Origin: Paraburkholderia phenazinium
GTDB taxonomy: Bacteria; Pseudomonadota; Gammaproteobacteria; Burkholderiales; Burkholderiaceae
Reading direction: 5' to 3'
NCBI RefSeq assembly: GCF_900100735.1
Contig: NZ_FNCJ01000006.1
Span: forward strand, 343,031 to 407,030
DNA: 64,000 bases
Shown: one piece after another, positions 60,485 to 64,000 of the stretch
Layout: each line of letters starts with the position of its first letter
How positions within the stretch are numbered: position 1 is the stretch's first letter
Position numbers and translations under genes: made by a program
Notes under the pieces: generated by a model
What the model was told of the DNA's origin: nothing
The model's input: only the letters and a program-made list of their open reading frames with translations
Databases searched by the model: none

Positions 60485-62458
60485 TCAGTCGTTCGTGGTG
60501 CGCTTGTTTGATGTATATGAAAAACCCACCAGCGACGCGATGGGAGCGGATTTCGCTTTCTGATTGGCCGCATTCGCTCTAATTATCCGATCCCATTGCT
60601 TGTAAGCCTCCTTCGGATCGTCCTGAGCTCCCGCCCCTTTGCTATGGATACCCCATAGCTTCTTGCGCAATGGAGCGGTGACGCCGGCATGGTCGTGGCA
60701 GATGTTCAATTCACTATCGACTGCCATGCTCCGATAATTGATGTTTGCCGATCCCAACGTCATGAACGCATCATCGACGACCATCAGCTTCGCATGTACG
60801 TAGCAATATTCCCACGCTGCCGGATTTGAGTCCGGGGCAACCAGTGTACAGATATGCACCTTCAATCCCGGAATGTCGATCTGCGGTACAGGGGAATGCT
60901 TGTTTTCCCAAATTTTCCGCTGCACGTCTTCGAGATGCGTCTGTGCGTCCTGATGATATTGCGCATAACCGTACGCCTCCTGAATACTCATCGAACCTTG
61001 CGGTGGGGTCGCGTTCTTCTCTGCGGTCTTCAGATCTGAGTCCAAGGCATCCGCCCGCTCACCTCTCGCCACCTCCGGGATTTGGTCCGCGCTACCCAGC
61101 GCGTTGAGCATCTGATAAGTATTGACCGTCCCTTGTCCGATGCCTTCGTCGTTGGAATTGGTCACAACGAACAGATAAATCGGCTGGTCAAGGGGACGGC
61201 CATGGTTCACCTGGTTCGATACGGCTTGCGTGAGCTTGTTAGCTAGGTCCGGCCACCGGAAATATTGGTTCTCAATATAGATGAACTGCGTGACATTATT
61301 GACCGCCTGCATATACATCGCCGCGATGTCCTGCTTTCCCTGCTGCGACTGTGTACGAAGCACCTGTGCCATCACTTGCGTGTCGGAACCACAGCGCAGC
61401 GTCAATTTCTTGCCTGCCGCTTCCCGCACCTGAGTGAGATTCTGTCCCGTCGCATCGTCCCAAGCCTGACAGAAATTATCATTGAGATTCTTGAGGATCG
61501 GTCCACTCACGCGGCTCGACATGTCCTGTCGGGGATGAAATCCGTTGCGTCCCATCCTAGGGTGCATCCGCACGGTACTGTGGTCACTGGTGTCCCAGTA
61601 GGTATCGAGCATGTTATGCCCCATCACGAAACCAACGGCCAGATCGGGATATTCATAGTCGATAAGCACCATTTTCTGGTGATGTGTGGGTTCGTATTTC
61701 ATCGCCGAGACGCTCACGGGACCAGTACTTGTCCCCTCCTTGACGGCCAGGTTGTGGAGTTTCATCCGGTGAGCAATTTCATCGCGGTTATCCAGGCTGA
61801 AGTCGCGCGTAGCGAATTCGATACCTTTGAACGGTTCAGGTGGGCTAATTCTGTTTTTGATGTACTTGAACGCATCGTAATCCTGAACTAGCGTCGGCTT
61901 TACGGCCTCTTTGGCCACCTCAACCTTCAGATTGGGCTTTGTGACGTTGCTCAGGTTCGCCCGGGCATACCACGCAAAATCGACCTCGAGTTCGTAATCT
62001 GCCTGAGGGTCTTTGGCCGCATAGTTCCGTATGACTGGTAGCGAATAGACCCAATCCCAGACATAGGGCTTAATCACACTAGCCGCGTTATTGCCGGGAG
62101 CCATGTTCTCGCTCAGTTCAGCAACGTGGAGATCATCCTGCCAGCAAAGGAGGCGAACCTGTCGGTTATTGGCACCCTGCATCGCTAGAAGCTCGCCGAT
62201 CATCATGCCTGCGCCTTGACCACGCTTGAAATACATCGATGGTTGAAAACCCCAACAGACGATGTCAATTGTGTGCTGTGCATTCAATATTGCGTCATAC
62301 ACCGCGCCGAAAGCTTCCTCACCGTTGACCAGAGGAGCGAACGTCCCTGGTGCCGGACGGTATTCGGTGTTCTGTACAAACCACCGAAACGACACATTCG
62401 CGCTATCGGTACAGTTCAATGCCAGCGGCGTGGTGCTCGTCTTATTCGATGTCGCCAT
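60485..62458 (-). CDS. phospholipase D type VI effector (Tle5-like)
   Basis: The 657-residue protein has two HKD motifs: HHQKMVLID with YEYPD (about 270-285) and HAKLMVVDDAFMTLGSANIN (about 575-595). These define phospholipase D; Tle5 effectors of this kind attack phosphatidylethanolamine in target cells. No signal peptide is present, as expected for delivery through VgrG. It begins 3 bp after the VgrG stop and is followed by its candidate immunity gene. It could also act on host cells, as reported for PldA/PldB of Pseudomonas. Confidence 0.93.
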   Translation of the reverse strand: MATSNKTSTTPLALNCTDSANVSFRWFVQNTEYRPAPGTFAPLVNGEEAFGAVYDAILNAQHTIDIVCWGFQPSMYFKRGQGAGMMIGELLAMQGANNRQVRLLCWQDDLHVAELSENMAPGNNAASVIKPYVWDWVYSLPVIRNYAAKDPQADYELEVDFAWYARANLSNVTKPNLKVEVAKEAVKPTLVQDYDAFKYIKNRISPPEPFKGIEFATRDFSLDNRDEIAHRMKLHNLAVKEGTSTGPVSVSAMKYEPTHHQKMVLIDYEYPDLAVGFVMGHNMLDTYWDTSDHSTVRMHPRMGRNGFHPRQDMSSRVSGPILKNLNDNFCQAWDDATGQNLTQVREAAGKKLTLRCGSDTQVMAQVLRTQSQQGKQDIAAMYMQAVNNVTQFIYIENQYFRWPDLANKLTQAVSNQVNHGRPLDQPIYLFVVTNSNDEGIGQGTVNTYQMLNALGSADQIPEVARGERADALDSDLKTAEKNATPPQGSMSIQEAYGYAQYHQDAQTHLEDVQRKIWENKHSPVPQIDIPGLKVHICTLVAPDSNPAAWEYCYVHAKLMVVDDAFMTLGSANINYRSMAVDSELNICHDHAGVTAPLRKKLWGIHSKGAGAQDDPKEAYKQWDRIIRANAANQKAKSAPIASLVGFSYTSNKRTTND

Positions 62459-62461
62459 GAC

Positions 62462-64000
62462 TCATGTTTCCGAAGGAGGATTAAGCATGTCACTATAAGT
62501 CTGCCGGTGTACGGCGCGATCTGGCGCCGCAGTGTCGCCGTTAGACACACCTTCATGAAACTGGAACCCCTGATTCGCGAGCGCGCCGTTGACCGGGTCC
62601 CGGTACTCGCCCGGCACCGGAATCTCATGTGTGTCGCCGTTGGCCATCTCCAGCGTGTACTTCTGTGTCGTCACGTGATGATCGATCGGCAACTGGCCGG
62701 TCTTGTCGAACACACCCTGCTTCACCAGCGCACCGTCCGCAAACAGCTTGTACGGCATGCCCGCAGGAACAGCACTGGTCGCAGATGGTGACGCGAAAGT
62801 GTTCAGCATCAGCTTTCGCGTGGGCATGTCCTTGAACGCGGGGTTCGTGACGTCCATGCGCGTCGGCCCGCTGAACGCGTGGTCCGCGCCCTTGAAGTCG
62901 AGCTTCCCCGGTGCATGGATCTCGATGTTGCCGTCCTTGATGCGGATGTACGCGCCTCCCGATGTCAGCAGGATTTCCTGTTGCGCGGCCGCCTGGATCT
63001 TCTCTGTGACCGAGGCCAGCAGCAGCGACTTCTGCGCAGTCAGCTCGACGTTGTCCGCATGCGCCTGCACCTCCACCTTCCCCTTCGCCGCGAACAGCTT
63101 CATGCCTGCGTTCTGCACGAACAGGCTCAGCCGGTTCGTGATGCTCGCGATCAACGACTTACCCGTCGCGATGTGCGTGCTCTGCCCGCTCACCAGGTTG
63201 ATGTGCTGGTCCGCCGAAACGTGCGCTGACTTCTGCGTCGACAGCGCGATGCCCGCCGGCGCGGCAAACAGCATCACCGGTTGCGAGAATGCATTGGCGT
63301 TGCCCGTGCCGCCACCGGCCGTGACACCGCCCCCGCCCGTCGTCCCCGACGTACTGTGCTGTGTCGCATCCGTGAAGCTCTTCAGTGCATCCTGTCCGTC
63401 CTTCAGGCTTTCGGCCTGCGAGGCTTCGCTCGCCTGCGATGCCGCCTCAAGCACGCCCTCCGAAGTGACGAGCTGGTTGCTGGCCTCACGCGCATCAAGT
63501 GGCTGGCTGGTGACCGGATGCGTCGTCACGTACAGTCCGCGTCCCGCGCGCAAGGCGCCATACGCGTCCGAGCTGAGGTCGAAGCCGCTGCCGAGGTAGT
63601 CGCCACGGGTATTGCCGCTCTGGTTGATCAGATATCCCAGGTGGAGCTGTGCATTTGTACTTGAGCTATACAGATGCACGCGGTTCTGGGACGTCGAGTC
63701 GTCCATCACCATCTGATTGAAGCCATCTCCCGAGAACTCTTTTGACCGGTAGCCCGAGAGCAACCCGTTCGAATGCCACTGCGGTTTCGCCGCGCCGTTA
63801 TACACGCGATGAAGGGCGATGGGCCTGTCGATGTCATTTCCGACGTAGCCGATCAGCAGCTCTTCCCCCGCGCGCGGCATGTGCACCGAGCCGTATCCAT
63901 CACCCGTATCCGACTGCGCCACACGCACCCAGCATGACGCGCGCTCATCGCCCTGGTTGATCCGGTCCCATACGAACATCACCTTGATGCGATTCAGTTC
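62462..64000 (-). CDS. vgrG: VgrG spike protein (partial, C-terminal part)
   Basis: The gene runs off the right edge; 512 codons are visible. The OB-fold gp5-like domain includes FVWDRINQGDERASCWVRVA and PRAGEELLIGYVGNDIDRP; next come the HLGYLINQSG region and a DUF2345 beta-helix with FVQNAGMKLFAAKGKVEVQA. A Thr/Gly-rich linker precedes the DUF2345 part. The last 90 residues (MPYKLFADGALVKQGVFDKT) form an extension that may bind the phospholipase. It is the first gene of the effector operon. Confidence 0.95.
   Translation of the reverse strand, partial: ELNRIKVMFVWDRINQGDERASCWVRVAQSDTGDGYGSVHMPRAGEELLIGYVGNDIDRPIALHRVYNGAAKPQWHSNGLLSGYRSKEFSGDGFNQMVMDDSTSQNRVHLYSSSTNAQLHLGYLINQSGNTRGDYLGSGFDLSSDAYGALRAGRGLYVTTHPVTSQPLDAREASNQLVTSEGVLEAASQASEASQAESLKDGQDALKSFTDATQHSTSGTTGGGGVTAGGGTGNANAFSQPVMLFAAPAGIALSTQKSAHVSADQHINLVSGQSTHIATGKSLIASITNRLSLFVQNAGMKLFAAKGKVEVQAHADNVELTAQKSLLLASVTEKIQAAAQQEILLTSGGAYIRIKDGNIEIHAPGKLDFKGADHAFSGPTRMDVTNPAFKDMPTRKLMLNTFASPSATSAVPAGMPYKLFADGALVKQGVFDKTGQLPIDHHVTTQKYTLEMANGDTHEIPVPGEYRDPVNGALANQGFQFHEGVSNGDTAAPDRAVHRQTYSDMLNPPSET

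Overview
The window is high-GC chromosomal DNA of a betaproteobacterium, most likely Paraburkholderia, Caballeronia or Burkholderia. Three things suggest this: the codon bias, the family mix (PqiABC, PixA/AidA inclusion-body proteins, LuxR/LuxI, VgrG with Tle5-like phospholipase D), and several genomic remnants. All identifications come from reading the sequence and from remembered family motifs; no database search was run.

Layout. From 0.0 to 6.7 kb are housekeeping and envelope genes: a disulfide oxidoreductase cut by the window edge, a GST, a GAF-PAS-GGDEF-EAL protein, a tetrahydrodipicolinate succinyltransferase, an SH3 protein and an LprI-like protein. From 7.0 to 16.6 kb is an envelope and efflux block on the minus strand: an EmrAB/OprM-type pump operon with a 50-codon leader gene, a TetR regulator, and a DUF3313 lipoprotein followed by pqiABC. 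Near-identical promoter/operator modules precede both the tetR gene and the DUF3313 gene. A LysR, a UspA-like protein and a flavin reductase-like protein follow.

From 19.0 to 24.7 kb is a compact aromatic biosynthetic cluster: thioesterase, acyl-CoA dehydrogenase-like flavoprotein, chorismate mutase/prephenate dehydratase, a DAHP-synthase-like protein without catalytic motifs, and shikimate kinase. A functional-looking DAHP synthase is divergent to it. The combination resembles tropone/tropolone clusters (TdaE/TdaD type). From 25.3 to 27.7 kb is a quorum-sensing unit: AHL-type LuxR, LuxI and a PAS-LuxR. From 28.0 to 36.1 kb is a second natural-product-like region: ABM monooxygenase, PhzS-like hydroxylase, Baeyer-Villiger monooxygenase, second DAHP synthase, EhpR-like and PhzG-like proteins, and an FkbM methyltransferase. 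No phenazine core gene is in the window. A second AHL-type LuxR follows at 36.6 kb.

From 37 to 53 kb are accessory and catabolic genes: a sedolisin protease behind 1.1 kb of AT-rich DNA, a chemoreceptor, a LysR/MFS/class II aldolase group, a two-copy repeat that records a gene deletion, and an aromatic degradation group (cupin dioxygenase of the dihydroxyacetophenone type, AhpD-like protein, hydrolase, D-2-hydroxyacid dehydrogenase). At 53.3 kb a tRNA 3'-end fragment beside paired integrase-arm-like repeats marks a genomic-island edge. To its right are three AidA-like genes (two of them divergent around a lux-box-like palindrome), an integrase remnant, a TIR-domain gene overlapping an unknown gene, and a type VI secretion module (PAAR, Sel1 immunity candidate, phospholipase D effector, VgrG) that runs off the window.

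How it may work together: the AHL system at 26 kb is placed to control both aromatic clusters and the AidA genes, because lux-box-like palindromes with the same 16-bp spacing occur upstream of luxI, fkbM and the aidA pair. Three DAHP synthase-family genes, pheA and aroK would raise flux into the shikimate/phenylalanine pathway for a secondary product.
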